Shown: one piece after another, positions 1-8,744 of the stretch
Layout: each line of letters begins with the position of its first letter
How positions within the stretch are numbered: position 1 is the first letter of the stretch
Assembly: GCF_026242055.1 (NCBI RefSeq)
Contig: NZ_JAPJDL010000015.1
Span: 62,001 to 126,000 of the forward strand
Source: Lentzea sp. NEAU-D7
Lineage (GTDB): Bacteria; Actinomycetota; Actinomycetes; Mycobacteriales; Pseudonocardiaceae
Reading direction: 5' to 3'
Length of the DNA stretch: 64,000 nt
Notes under the pieces: model-generated
What the model saw: the letters and a program-made list of their open reading frames with translations, nothing else
Told to the model about the DNA's origin: nothing
Database searches by the model: none
Position numbers and translations under genes: made by a program

Positions 1-381
1 CCGGTACCCGCCGCCGAGCTGCTCGGCCTTCCACGGCCGGCGCGGTTCCAGCGAGTGCGCCGTCACCACGTGCGGGATGCCGTGCAGGAGTTTGCCCAGG
101 TGGCCGCCCATGTTGGCGTACCACGTGTGCGAGTGGACCAGCGTGGCCGTGGAGATCGCCGAGGCCATCTCCAGGTCGACCGCGAGGGTCGAGAGAGCCG
201 CGTTCGCCTGCTCCAGGCTGTGCGGGGCGTTGTGGGCCGTGGCGTCCGATCGGGGTGCACCGAAGCAGTGCACGTCGACCTCCACGAGCTCGCGGAGATG
301 GGGCACGAGGAATCCCACGTGCACGCCAGCCCCGCCGTACACCTCTGGCGGATACTCCCGGGTCAACAGCGCTACTCGCAC
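1..381 (-). CDS. glgA: Glycogen synthase, GT4 type (N-terminal part, cut by window edge)
   Basis: The first 127 residues of an ADP-glucose/maltosyl-transferring glycogen synthase of the actinobacterial GT4 type. It starts at a GTG (complement of 379-381) and runs off the window, so the C-terminal half is missing. The N-terminus has the family's nucleotide-sugar glycosyltransferase motif TREYPPEVYGGAGVHV (about residues 7-22), followed by a Rossmann-like region ending near residue 127. It is divergent from glgC, 88 bp away, as in Mycobacterium (Rv1212c/Rv1213). In that lineage this enzyme can make maltose-1-phosphate from ADP-glucose (GlgM activity); which activity applies here cannot be read from the fragment. 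Confidence 0.9.
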   Translation of the reverse strand, partial: MRVALLTREYPPEVYGGAGVHVGFLVPHLRELVEVDVHCFGAPRSDATAHNAPHSLEQANAALSTLAVDLEMASAISTATLVHSHTWYANMGGHLGKLLHGIPHVVTAHSLEPRRPWKAEQLGGGYR

Positions 382-455
382 ACACCCACCGTAGATCACG
401 GCGGTACCGGTTGGGACAAACCGCTTTGCGTCTGGTTCGGGAACGATCGCACGGA

Positions 456-461
456 TAGGGT
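456..461 (+). promoter_or_regulatory. Probable leaderless -10 box for glgC
   Basis: TAGGGT followed by 8 nt and then the GTG start of glgC. Spacing puts the transcription start at or next to the start codon, and there is no Shine-Dalgarno sequence. No clear -35 is visible. Confidence 0.55.
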
Positions 462-469
462 CACATACC

Positions 470-1684
470 GTGAAGGGGCAGCCGCACGTTCTCGGAATTG
501 TGCTTGCCGGTGGTGAAGGCAAGCGCCTGTGGCCACTGACGGCCGACCGCGCGAAACCGGCTGTGCCCTTCGGGGGCAACTACCGGCTGGTCGACTTCGT
601 GCTGTCGAACCTGGTCAACGCCGGGCTCGCGAAGCTCTGCGTGCTGACGCAGTACAAGTCGCACTCGTTGGACCGCCACATCTCGACGACGTGGCGCCTG
701 TCCAATGTGCTCGGTCAGTACGTGACGCCGGTCCCGGCCCAGCAACGCCTGGGCCCCCGCTGGTACACGGGCTCGGCCGACGCGATCTTCCAGTCGCTGA
801 ACCTCGTCCACGACGAGAAGCCCGACCACGTGGTCATCTTCGGAGCCGACCACGTGTACCGGATGGACCCAGGCCAGATGATCTCGCAGCACGTCGAGTC
901 GGGCGCGGCCGTGACCGTCGCCGGCATTCGCGTGCCGCGCAACGAGGCCAAGGCCTTCGGCTGCATCGACAGCGACGCCTCGGGCAAGATCACCCGGTTC
1001 CTGGAGAAGCCGTCCGAGCCGCCGCACGTGCCGGACGATCCCGAAGTGACCTTCGCTTCGATGGGCAACTACGTCTTCACGACCGAGGCGTTGCTCGACG
1101 CCCTGCGCGGGGACGCGTTGAACCCCGACTCGGACCACGACATGGGTGGCGACATCATCCCCATGCTGGTGGACCGGGGGAAGGCGCACGTCTACGACTT
1201 CCAGGACAACGAGGTGCCCGGAGCCACCGACCGGGACCGCGGCTACTGGCGCGACGTCGGGACGATCGACGCCTACTACGACGCGCACATGGACCTGGTT
1301 TCGGTCCATCCGATCTTCAACCTCTACAACCAGTTGTGGCCCATCCGCACCGCCACTCCGCCCATGCCTCCGGCCAAGTTCATCGCCGGCGGGTCCGCTG
1401 AGGACTCGATGGTGGGGCCCGGGTCGATCATCTCCGGGAAGATCCACGGGTCGGTGATCTCCTCCGACGTGACCGTCGAGGTCGGGTCGGTGGTGCAGGG
1501 GTCTGTGCTTTTGCCCGGGGTTCGGATCGGCAAGGGTGCTGTGGTTCGGCGGGCTATTTTGGACAAGAACGTTGTGGTGCCTGATGGGGCTTTGATCGGG
1601 GTTGACGCGCCTATGGATCGGGAGCGGTACACGGTTTCCGCTTCTGGGGTCACCGTGCTCGGGAAGGGTGTTCGGGCTTACTAG
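470..1684 (+). CDS. glgC: Glucose-1-phosphate adenylyltransferase
   Basis: 404 residues, the usual length for GlgC. It makes ADP-glucose from glucose-1-phosphate and ATP in the cytoplasm for glycogen or maltose-1-phosphate synthesis. The nucleotidyltransferase signature GGEGKRL lies at residues 14-20, followed by the substrate-binding KPAVPFGG segment. The last ~110 residues contain the left-handed beta-helix repeats (SGKIHGSVISSDVTVE region) of the regulatory domain. The GTG start at 470 is favoured because a -10 box sits 8 nt upstream, implying a leaderless message. Divergent partner of glgA. GlgC enzymes are normally controlled by allosteric effectors, but the effector cannot be inferred here. 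Confidence 0.95.
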   Translation: MKGQPHVLGIVLAGGEGKRLWPLTADRAKPAVPFGGNYRLVDFVLSNLVNAGLAKLCVLTQYKSHSLDRHISTTWRLSNVLGQYVTPVPAQQRLGPRWYTGSADAIFQSLNLVHDEKPDHVVIFGADHVYRMDPGQMISQHVESGAAVTVAGIRVPRNEAKAFGCIDSDASGKITRFLEKPSEPPHVPDDPEVTFASMGNYVFTTEALLDALRGDALNPDSDHDMGGDIIPMLVDRGKAHVYDFQDNEVPGATDRDRGYWRDVGTIDAYYDAHMDLVSVHPIFNLYNQLWPIRTATPPMPPAKFIAGGSAEDSMVGPGSIISGKIHGSVISSDVTVEVGSVVQGSVLLPGVRIGKGAVVRRAILDKNVVVPDGALIGVDAPMDRERYTVSASGVTVLGKGVRAY

Positions 1685-1747
1685 CTCGGGGCGCTGGCTT
1701 GGCGGGTGGTCACCTTGCGGGCGGCGACCTCGCCTTGCGTGCTTTCC

Positions 1748-1766
1748 CTGGGGGCGCTGCCCCCAG
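1748..1766. terminator. Short GC-rich hairpin downstream of glgC
   Basis: Stem of 8 bp (1748-1755 with 1759-1766) and a 3-nt loop, followed by a C-rich run and no T-tract. This kind of GGGGGC...GCCCCC hairpin is dispersed near gene ends in many actinomycetes. It may terminate glgC transcription, 64 bp after the stop codon. Confidence 0.4.
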
Positions 1767-1861
1767 ACCCCCGGCAATCTGATCAGGGGGCCCGCGCCGT
1801 GCGTGGGTTGATGGCACGCCTGTTGTGTTGGGCGGCTGCCTGTTGCTTTGCGGGTTGCGTT

Positions 1862-2005
1862 GGCGGTGGGGTCCCATCACAACCCGCACCAAGAGCGGGC
1901 CACATGAGAGAAGGGGTGTCAAGCGGACGAAAAGCGTGTCCGCTTGACACCCCTTCTCTCATGCAGCAAGTGCTATGGCGCGACTCGTGATGGGACCCCA
2001 CCGCC
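1862..2005. repeat. Nested perfect inverted repeat (144 bp) between convergent glgC and methyltransferase
   Basis: Outer arms are 19 bp and perfectly inverted (1862-1880 and 1987-2005). Inside is a second perfect hairpin: a 26-bp stem (1903-1928 with 1938-1963) and a 9-nt loop. The segments between the arms do not pair. The rest of the 371-bp gap (1685-2055) holds only the small hairpin at 1748 and no gene I can support. It could be a bidirectional terminator or a non-autonomous mobile element; no target duplication is evident. Confidence 0.85.
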
Positions 2006-2055
2006 CAGCCCGTATGGAAGGACGGCTCGCCTTCGGCTTCGCTTGGGTGGGGCTG

Positions 2056-2688
2056 CTACGGCCTGCGGGCCGCTACCAGAAGGCCGTCGCCCAGCGGGAG
2101 GATCACCGGCACCAGGCGGTCGTCCTCCTTGACGAGGCGTGCGATGTCCCGCATCGCCTGGGTCGAGTCGTCTCGCTGGCTCTGGTCCACCACGGCGCCG
2201 TGCCAGAGGACGTTGTCGAACGCGATCACGCCGCCTGGGCGCAGCATGCGCACGCCGTGTGCCAGGTACTGCGGGTACTCGGGCTTGTAGGCGTCCACGA
2301 AGACGAGGTCGTACGCCGCGTCGGTCAGGCGGGGGAGGACGTCCAGTGCCTTGCCCATGATCAGGCGGGTTCGGGACGGGGAGATGCCTGCTGCCGCGTA
2401 GGCCTCGCGGGCTGCCCGTTGGTGTTCCGAGGACACGTCTATCGAGGTCAGGATGCCTGATTGGGGCATGCCCGCCAGGAGGTAGAGGCCGCTGGTGCCC
2501 GCTCCGGTGCCGATCTCGACCACCGCGCGGGCCTGGAGTGCGGTCGCGAGGAACCGCAGGGCGGCGCCTCCGCCCGCGCCGATGGGCACGCAGCCCAGTT
2601 CCTGGCCGCGTGCTCTCGCCGCCAGGTGCACGTCGTCCTCGGGGAGGTACTGCTCGACGTACTCCCGCAGGGCCGATTCCGTGGTCAC
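2056..2688 (-). CDS. SAM-dependent O-methyltransferase (Rv1220c-like)
   Basis: 210-residue class I methyltransferase of the caffeoyl-CoA/catechol O-methyltransferase family. The SAM-binding glycine motif EIGTGAG is at residues 58-64. The DLVFVDAYK segment (127-135) and DNVLWHG (158-164) supply the metal-binding acidic residues typical of the family. Substrate unknown. It sits divergently beside sigE, the same arrangement as Rv1220c/Rv1221 in M. tuberculosis, so it may be tied to the envelope-stress regulon. The ATG start agrees with the family's N-terminal LREYVEQYLPEDD helix. Confidence 0.85.
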   Translation of the reverse strand: MTTESALREYVEQYLPEDDVHLAARARGQELGCVPIGAGGGAALRFLATALQARAVVEIGTGAGTSGLYLLAGMPQSGILTSIDVSSEHQRAAREAYAAAGISPSRTRLIMGKALDVLPRLTDAAYDLVFVDAYKPEYPQYLAHGVRMLRPGGVIAFDNVLWHGAVVDQSQRDDSTQAMRDIARLVKEDDRLVPVILPLGDGLLVAARRP

Positions 2689-2830
2689 GGTCTAGCAGGT
2701 TAGTGCCAACTGTGCCCAAAACGGGTGAACGTGGCCCGAACCGAAATTCTCAGGGTGCTCTCAGCCCACTCTCACGATCGTTTAAAGGGAGCAGGAGAAG
2801 GTACAGAGGCAAGAAGCCAGGCTCTAGTCG

Positions 2831-2856
2831 GGAACAAGCCGGACCCGTCGCCCGTT
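2831..2856 (+). promoter_or_regulatory. Candidate SigE-type ECF promoter upstream of sigE
   Basis: GGAAC (2831-2835), a 17-nt spacer, then CGTT (2853-2856), matching the ECF/SigE consensus of a GGAAC -35 and CGTT -10. It lies about 30 nt before the ATG at 2887, which suggests that sigE autoregulates. It also argues against the upstream GTG at 2725 being the start. Confidence 0.6.
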
Positions 2857-2886
2857 GAGCCGCATAAGGGTCGCCGGGCGGCCCAC

Positions 2887-3489
2887 ATGGAGGTGCCGAA
2901 ACACCTGATGCGCACGCAGTCGAGTTCTCCGGAGGCCGTCGCGCCCATCGAGACGGCCGACTGGACGCCGCCCTCGTGGGACGCGATCGTCCGTGAGCAC
3001 GCGGATAGGGTCTACCGGCTCGCGTACCGCCTGACCGGCAACCAGCACGACGCCGAGGACCTGACGCAGGAGACGTTCATCCGCGTCTTCCGCTCGCTCG
3101 CGTCGTACAAGCCGGGCACCTTCGAGGGGTGGCTGCACCGCATCACCACCAACCTCTTCCTCGACATGGCTCGTCGGCGCAGCCGCGTGCGCATGGAGGC
3201 GCTGCCCGAGGACAACGACCGCCTCGAGGGTGACGACCTGTCCCCTGAGGAAATCTACGACGAGAACCACCTCGACCCCGACCTGCAGGCCGCGCTGGAC
3301 GAGCTCCCGCCGGAGTTCCGCGCCGCGGTCGTGCTCTGTGACGTGGAAGGTCTCTCCTACGAGGAGATCGGCGCCACGCTCGGGGTGAAGATGGGTACCG
3401 TGAGGAGCAGGATCCATCGGGGCCGCCAGGCCCTGAAGGTCGCGCTCGAACGTCGTCGCCAAGAATCGTTGCTGGAGGACTCTGCATGA
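2887..3489 (+). CDS. sigE: ECF RNA polymerase sigma factor SigE
   Basis: About 200 residues. The sigma-2 region (about residues 30-100, with the core-binding DAEDLTQETFIRVFR and GTFEGWLHRITTNLFLD) and the sigma-4 helix-turn-helix (about 140-190, LSYEEIGATLGVKMGTVRSRIHRG) are nearly identical to M. tuberculosis SigE. It directs transcription of surface-stress genes. The start is uncertain: the frame is open from 2725, but an ECF-like promoter at 2831-2856 lies inside that extension. ATG 2887 or ATG 2908 (behind GGAGGTG at 2889) are therefore more likely. It overlaps rseA by 4 bp (ATGA), indicating translational coupling. Confidence 0.93.
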   Translation: MEVPKHLMRTQSSSPEAVAPIETADWTPPSWDAIVREHADRVYRLAYRLTGNQHDAEDLTQETFIRVFRSLASYKPGTFEGWLHRITTNLFLDMARRRSRVRMEALPEDNDRLEGDDLSPEEIYDENHLDPDLQAALDELPPEFRAAVVLCDVEGLSYEEIGATLGVKMGTVRSRIHRGRQALKVALERRRQESLLEDSA

Positions 3490-4019
3490 CCGACCTCCGA
3501 GGTTGGGGCCTGCCTGAGCAGCATCTCTTGCCGGATGCCGTGGTCGCGTTCGTGGACGGGGAACTGTCCTCGACCGCGCACGAGCGCGCGTCCGCGCATG
3601 TTCAGCGCTGTGGCTTCTGCGCATTCGAGACCTTCACCCAGCAGCAGGCGCGCGCAGCCGTGCGCACCGCTTCGGCGCCCACGGCGTCGGCGTCGCTGCT
3701 GGACAGGCTCGGTGCGATCCCTCAGGAGGTCGAGCTGCCGTCCGCTCCCGACGGGCTCGCGATCACCGAGGACGGTCAGTTCGTCGCGGTGCAGCGCACG
3801 GACAAGCCCGCGTTCGGTGCCGGGCCCGTGCTGGGTTCGTCCAGACCACTCGGCAGCAACGGCTGGTTCAGCGGCCGTCGTGCCCGCCAGGGTGCCGGAG
3901 TCGTCGTCAGCGGCATGTTGCTGGGCGCGCTCGCGTTCACGACGCCGGAGAGCGAAGCGCCCGCCCCCGCGGTGCCTGCCCCGCAGAACGCCGGCGCGGT
4001 CTTCGCGACCACCCCCTGA
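3486..4019 (+). CDS. rseA: Zinc-dependent membrane anti-sigma factor RseA
   Basis: 177 residues. The N-terminal anti-sigma domain has the ZAS motif His38-x3-Cys42-x2-Cys45 (HVQRCGFC). A single hydrophobic segment near residues 139-157 (GAGVVVSGMLLGALAF) suggests membrane anchoring, with a short Ala/Pro-rich C-terminal tail. It should bind and silence SigE until released by redox or proteolysis, as for mycobacterial RseA (Rv1222). The ATG overlaps the sigE stop by 4 bp. It is followed by the HtrA-like protease, completing the sigE-rseA-htrA order. Confidence 0.9.
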   Translation: MTDLRGWGLPEQHLLPDAVVAFVDGELSSTAHERASAHVQRCGFCAFETFTQQQARAAVRTASAPTASASLLDRLGAIPQEVELPSAPDGLAITEDGQFVAVQRTDKPAFGAGPVLGSSRPLGSNGWFSGRRARQGAGVVVSGMLLGALAFTTPESEAPAPAVPAPQNAGAVFATTP

Positions 4020-4084
4020 CAGTCATTTCACCGTTCGTCAGGCACGCTGTAGTTCAGCACTCCTAGCGGAAAATTCGGGGAGAG

Positions 4085-5605
<1,521 letters not shown>

Positions 5606-5609
5606 CAAG

Positions 5610-5615
5610 TAGGCT
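5610..5615 (+). promoter_or_regulatory. Probable leaderless -10 box for tatB
   Basis: TAGGCT followed by 7 nt and the GTG start of tatB. GTGACA at 5585-5590 could be the -35, with a long 19-nt spacer inside the htrA end. Confidence 0.5.
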
Positions 5616-5622
5616 GGGGCCC

Positions 5623-6000
5623 GTGTTCGACAGCATCGGATGGGTGGAGATCCTCATCATCGTCATCGCGGGTCTCTTCATCCTGGGCCCCGAACGCCTG
5701 CCCTCGGCCGCGGCCTGGCTGGGCAAGACGGTGAGGCAGGTCCGCGAGTACGCGACCGGCGCGCGAGAACAGCTGAAGCAGGAGATGGGCCCGGAGTTCG
5801 AGTCGCTCCGCAAGCCCCTCGAAGACCTGCGCGAACTGCGCAACTTCGACCCGAAGCGCGCGGTCACGAAGCACCTGTTCGACGACCCCGAACCCACCAC
5901 GAAGTCGAACGGCTACCCGACGCCGCCGACCCCGACCGCGCCCGAGCAGCGCCCGCTCGCACCCGGCGAGCGCCCGCCGTACGACCCGGACGCCACCTGA
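5623..6000 (+). CDS. tatB: Sec-independent (twin-arginine) translocase subunit TatB
   Basis: 125 residues. The N-terminus MFDSIGWVEILIIVIAGLFILGPERLP has the short membrane helix and the FGxxEL/GPERLP hinge of TatB, followed by an amphipathic charged helix (about 25-70) and a proline-rich tail. With TatC it forms the receptor for folded proteins bearing twin-arginine signals. The position after htrA matches Rv1223-Rv1224. GTG start chosen because it gives the exact family N-terminus and lies 7 nt from a -10 box. Confidence 0.93.
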   Translation: MFDSIGWVEILIIVIAGLFILGPERLPSAAAWLGKTVRQVREYATGAREQLKQEMGPEFESLRKPLEDLRELRNFDPKRAVTKHLFDDPEPTTKSNGYPTPPTPTAPEQRPLAPGERPPYDPDAT

Positions 6001-6016
6001 CCCCGTCCTGAACCGG

Positions 6017-6065
6017 AACGCGGGGCCCTTTCCGCCGGTGCGACCGGAGGAAAGGGCCCCGCGTT
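6017..6065. terminator. Bidirectional terminator between tatB and mrp
   Basis: 17-bp stem (6017-6033 with 6049-6065), with a smaller CCGGT/ACCGG hairpin in its loop. It lies between two convergent genes and ends in a T-containing sequence on the plus strand. Confidence 0.85.
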
Positions 6066-6080
6066 CTTCGTGAAGCCGGG

Positions 6081-7226
6081 TCAGCGGCCGGCGGGCGAGA
6101 CGTTCAGCAGGCGGCCGGCCAGGCCGCGGGAGCGGACGGAGAGCTTCGTCGCCACCTCGGTGAGGACCTTGGCGGCCGCCGAGTCCGGCACCGCCTGCAC
6201 GATCGGCGTCCCGGAGTCGCCGTTCTCCCGCAGGCGCGGGTCGAGCGGCACCTGCCCGAGCAGCGGCACGTCGGACCCGATTGCCTTCGACAGCGACTCG
6301 GCGACGGCCGCACCGCCACCGCTCCCGAAGACCTCCATGCGCGAACCGTCCGGCATCTCGAGCCACGACATGTTCTCGATGACGCCGGCCACCCGCTGGC
6401 GGGTCTGCAGGGCGATCGACCCGGCGCGCTCCGCCACCTCGGCGGCGGCCTGCTGCGGCGTCGTCACCACGAGGATCTCGGCGTTCGGCACGAGCTGCGC
6501 CACCGAGATGGCCACGTCACCGGTGCCGGGCGGCAGGTCGAGCAGCAGCACGTCCAGGTCGCCCCAGAACACGTCCGCCAGGAACTGCTGCAACGCGCGG
6601 TGCAGCATCGGCCCGCGCCACACGACCGGGGTGTTGCCCGGCGTGAACATGCCGATCGAGATGACCTTCACGCCGTGCGACTGCGGCGGCATGATCATCT
6701 TCTCGACCTGGGTGGGACGGCCGTCGGCACCGAGCATGCGCGGGATCGAGTGGCCGTAGATGTCCGCGTCGACGATGCCGACCGACAAACCGCGCGCGGC
6801 CATCGCCACGGCGAGGTTCACGGTCACCGACGACTTGCCGACGCCGCCCTTGCCGGACGCGACGCAGTACACGCGCGTCAGCGAGCCCGGCTGGGCGAAC
6901 GGGATGACCGGCTCTTCGGCACCGCCGCGCAGCGTCTTGCGGAGCTCGGTGCGCTGGGCGTCGCTCATCACGTCGAGGTCGACACGCACGGACGAGACAC
7001 CGTCCAGCGCCGTCACGGCCGCGGTGACGTCCTTGGTGATCTTGTCGCGCATCGGGCAGCCCGCGACCGTGAGGAAGATGCCGACCACGACGACGCCGTC
7101 CGCGCCGACCTCGACGTCCTTGACCATGCCGATCTCGGTGATCGGGCGGCGGATCTCGGGGTCCTGCACACCGGCGAGCGCCTTGCGGACGTCCTCGGTG
7201 GTGGGGAGGGGCTGTGTGGTGGTCAC
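6081..7226 (-). CDS. mrp: Mrp/ApbC-type P-loop iron-sulfur carrier ATPase
   Basis: 381 residues. An N-terminal MIP18/DUF59 domain (about 8-95, with Cys57 in TVAGCPM) is followed by a deviant Walker A GKGGVGKS at residues 125-132 and a MinD/ParA-like fold. Mrp proteins bind and deliver Fe-S clusters to apoproteins in the cytoplasm. The C-terminal CxxC that holds the bridging cluster in many Mrp proteins is absent: the ENMSWLEMPDGSR region has no cysteine. If it carries clusters, it uses other ligands. Position after tatB matches Rv1229c. GTG start. Confidence 0.88.
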   Translation of the reverse strand: MTTTQPLPTTEDVRKALAGVQDPEIRRPITEIGMVKDVEVGADGVVVVGIFLTVAGCPMRDKITKDVTAAVTALDGVSSVRVDLDVMSDAQRTELRKTLRGGAEEPVIPFAQPGSLTRVYCVASGKGGVGKSSVTVNLAVAMAARGLSVGIVDADIYGHSIPRMLGADGRPTQVEKMIMPPQSHGVKVISIGMFTPGNTPVVWRGPMLHRALQQFLADVFWGDLDVLLLDLPPGTGDVAISVAQLVPNAEILVVTTPQQAAAEVAERAGSIALQTRQRVAGVIENMSWLEMPDGSRMEVFGSGGGAAVAESLSKAIGSDVPLLGQVPLDPRLRENGDSGTPIVQAVPDSAAAKVLTEVATKLSVRSRGLAGRLLNVSPAGR

Positions 7227-7315
7227 CGATCCATGCTACGTCCGGTTCGTGCCGGTCCTACCGGCCGGTCACTTTCCAGTACAGGGCCAGGTCGTAGTGG
7301 AGGGGGCGCTGTCCG

Positions 7316-7321
7316 TAACAT
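7316..7321 (+). promoter_or_regulatory. Probable leaderless -10 box for the MarR gene
   Basis: TAACAT followed by 8 nt and GTG 7330; this decides the start of the downstream gene. Confidence 0.5.
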
Positions 7322-7329
7322 CGACGCCC

Positions 7330-7797
7330 GTGCCGGAATCGGGTAGTTCCCGGTTGCCCACCCGTGTCGAGCTCGGGGTGTGGCGATCGTTCCTCCGCGC
7401 GCATGCACGGATCACGAGGGTCCTCGAGGCCGAACTGATTGCTGAGCAGCGCCTATCGCTCGCGGCGTACGACGTGCTGGTTCAACTGGCCGAGACGCCT
7501 TCCATGCGCATGCGCATGACCGAACTGGCCGATGCCGTCCTGCTGTCCCGGTCTGGCGTGACCCGGCTGGTGGACCGTTTGGAACGTGCCGGCCTCGTCG
7601 GGCGGGAGCGCGCCGACGGTGACGGACGCGGCATCGTGGCCGTGCTCACACCGCTGGGCGCCGAACGCCTCCGCAGTGCCTCCACAACCCACCTCGCCGG
7701 CGTCGCCGAGCACTTCGGGGAGAGCTTCGGCCCCGGTGAGCTCGAGGCGTTCGGCCGCACGTGCGACCGCCTCGCCGCGGACGACGTGTTCCCGTGA
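7330..7797 (+). CDS. MarR-family transcriptional regulator
   Basis: 155 residues. A winged helix-turn-helix lies at about residues 55-110, with MTELADAVLLSRSGVTRLVDRLERAGLVGRE as recognition helix and following wing. Helices at both ends should form the dimer interface. The regulated genes are unknown. The NUDIX gene starts 5 nt downstream on the same strand, so it may be co-transcribed. The open frame extends much further upstream, but that part overlaps mrp antisense. GTG 7330 is chosen from the -10 box 8 nt upstream and the normal MarR length. Confidence 0.85.
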   Translation: MPESGSSRLPTRVELGVWRSFLRAHARITRVLEAELIAEQRLSLAAYDVLVQLAETPSMRMRMTELADAVLLSRSGVTRLVDRLERAGLVGRERADGDGRGIVAVLTPLGAERLRSASTTHLAGVAEHFGESFGPGELEAFGRTCDRLAADDVFP

Positions 7798-7801
7798 CCG
7801 C

Positions 7802-8200
7802 ATGATCACGGTGGTGGGACTCGTGCACGTCGAGGCTGGCCGCCTCCTCGTTGTGCGCTCACGCAACAAGAAGGCCTTCTACCTTCCCGGCGGCAAGATC
7901 GAGCCCGGCGAGTCCCTCGAAGAGGCCCTGCTGCGGGAGGTCTCCGAAGAGCTCGGCGTCGAAGCCGGACGTCCCCGGATCCTCAAGCGCTACGTCTCCC
8001 CGGCCTACGGCGAGGGTGAGGGCGCGATGGTCGACATGACCTGCTTCACGGCCGACCTGACAGGCACACTGCGACCGGCGGGCGAGATCGCCGAACTCAC
8101 CTACGTGACCCGTGCGGAGTACCGCGAGCACGCCGAGACGGCTCCCGCGATCCACGAGGTCCTCGACGACCTGGTCGCGAGCCGCCAGGTCAGGCCGTGA
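7802..8200 (+). CDS. NUDIX hydrolase
   Basis: 132 residues. The NUDIX box runs from Gly31 to Val53 and fits GX5EX7REUXEEXGU exactly, giving Mg2+-dependent pyrophosphohydrolase activity on a nucleoside diphosphate linked to X. Substrate unknown. It starts 5 nt after the MarR gene, probably in one operon. A second unrelated NUDIX gene is at 32867. Confidence 0.88.
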   Translation: MITVVGLVHVEAGRLLVVRSRNKKAFYLPGGKIEPGESLEEALLREVSEELGVEAGRPRILKRYVSPAYGEGEGAMVDMTCFTADLTGTLRPAGEIAELTYVTRAEYREHAETAPAIHEVLDDLVASRQVRP

Positions 8201-8258
8201 GCCGGCGCGCTTCCGCCAGCACCTGATCGTCCAGGCCCGCCGCGGAACTCCTCGACCG

Positions 8259-8744
8259 TCAGGGACGGACCTTCTTGAGGTTGTTCTGCTCCTTCACCAG
8301 CTTCTCCAGCTCACCGCGGATGAAGTCCCGTGTCGCCACCTCGCCCAGGGCCAGCCGCACCGCCGCCAGCTCACGCGCCAGGTACTCGGTGTCCGCCTTC
8401 GTCTGAGCGGCCCGCGTCCGGTCCTCCTCCAGCGACACCCGGTCCCGGTCGTCCTGCCGGTTCTGCGCGAGCAGGATCAGCGGCGCGGCGTAGGCGGCCT
8501 GCGTCGAGAACGCCAGGTTCAGCAGGATGAACGGGTACGGGTCCCACCGCAGGGACACGGCGACGAGGTTCACCGTGATCCACGCGATCACGATGAGCGT
8601 CTGCCAGAACAGGAACTTGCCGGTGCCGAGGAAGCGCGCGAGCCGTTCGGAGAGCTGGCCGAACGTGTCCGGATCGATCGAGAACCGGAAGCCCCGCGGC
8701 CCTCGCGGCTGGTCGAGTCTGCGCCGAGGCAGCAGTTCAGGCAT
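8259..8744 (-). CDS. DUF1003 membrane protein
   Basis: 161 residues. Two hydrophobic segments (about 43-65 and 70-95, with FWQTLIVIAWITVN and FILLNLAFSTQAAYAAP) are followed by a coiled, charged C-terminus. This is the DUF1003 architecture and the equivalent of Rv1231c. Function unknown. It overlaps the MgtE-like gene by 8 bp and is translated after it, so the two products probably act together. Confidence 0.85.
   Translation of the reverse strand: MPELLPRRRLDQPRGPRGFRFSIDPDTFGQLSERLARFLGTGKFLFWQTLIVIAWITVNLVAVSLRWDPYPFILLNLAFSTQAAYAAPLILLAQNRQDDRDRVSLEEDRTRAAQTKADTEYLARELAAVRLALGEVATRDFIRGELEKLVKEQNNLKKVRP

Noticed and set aside
461..1777. Long minus-strand ORF (438 codons) opposite glgC
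   Set aside because: It is the antisense shadow of glgC; composition is the typical Arg/Asp/Val-rich noise of GC-rich complement frames and no domain is readable.
1862..2005. CRISPR or insertion sequence
   Set aside because: Only one nested palindrome, no direct repeats with spacers, no transposase frame and no clear target-site duplication.
2725..2886. N-terminal extension of SigE from GTG 2725
   Set aside because: An ECF-type promoter lies inside it and the extra residues show no similarity to SigE proteins I know.
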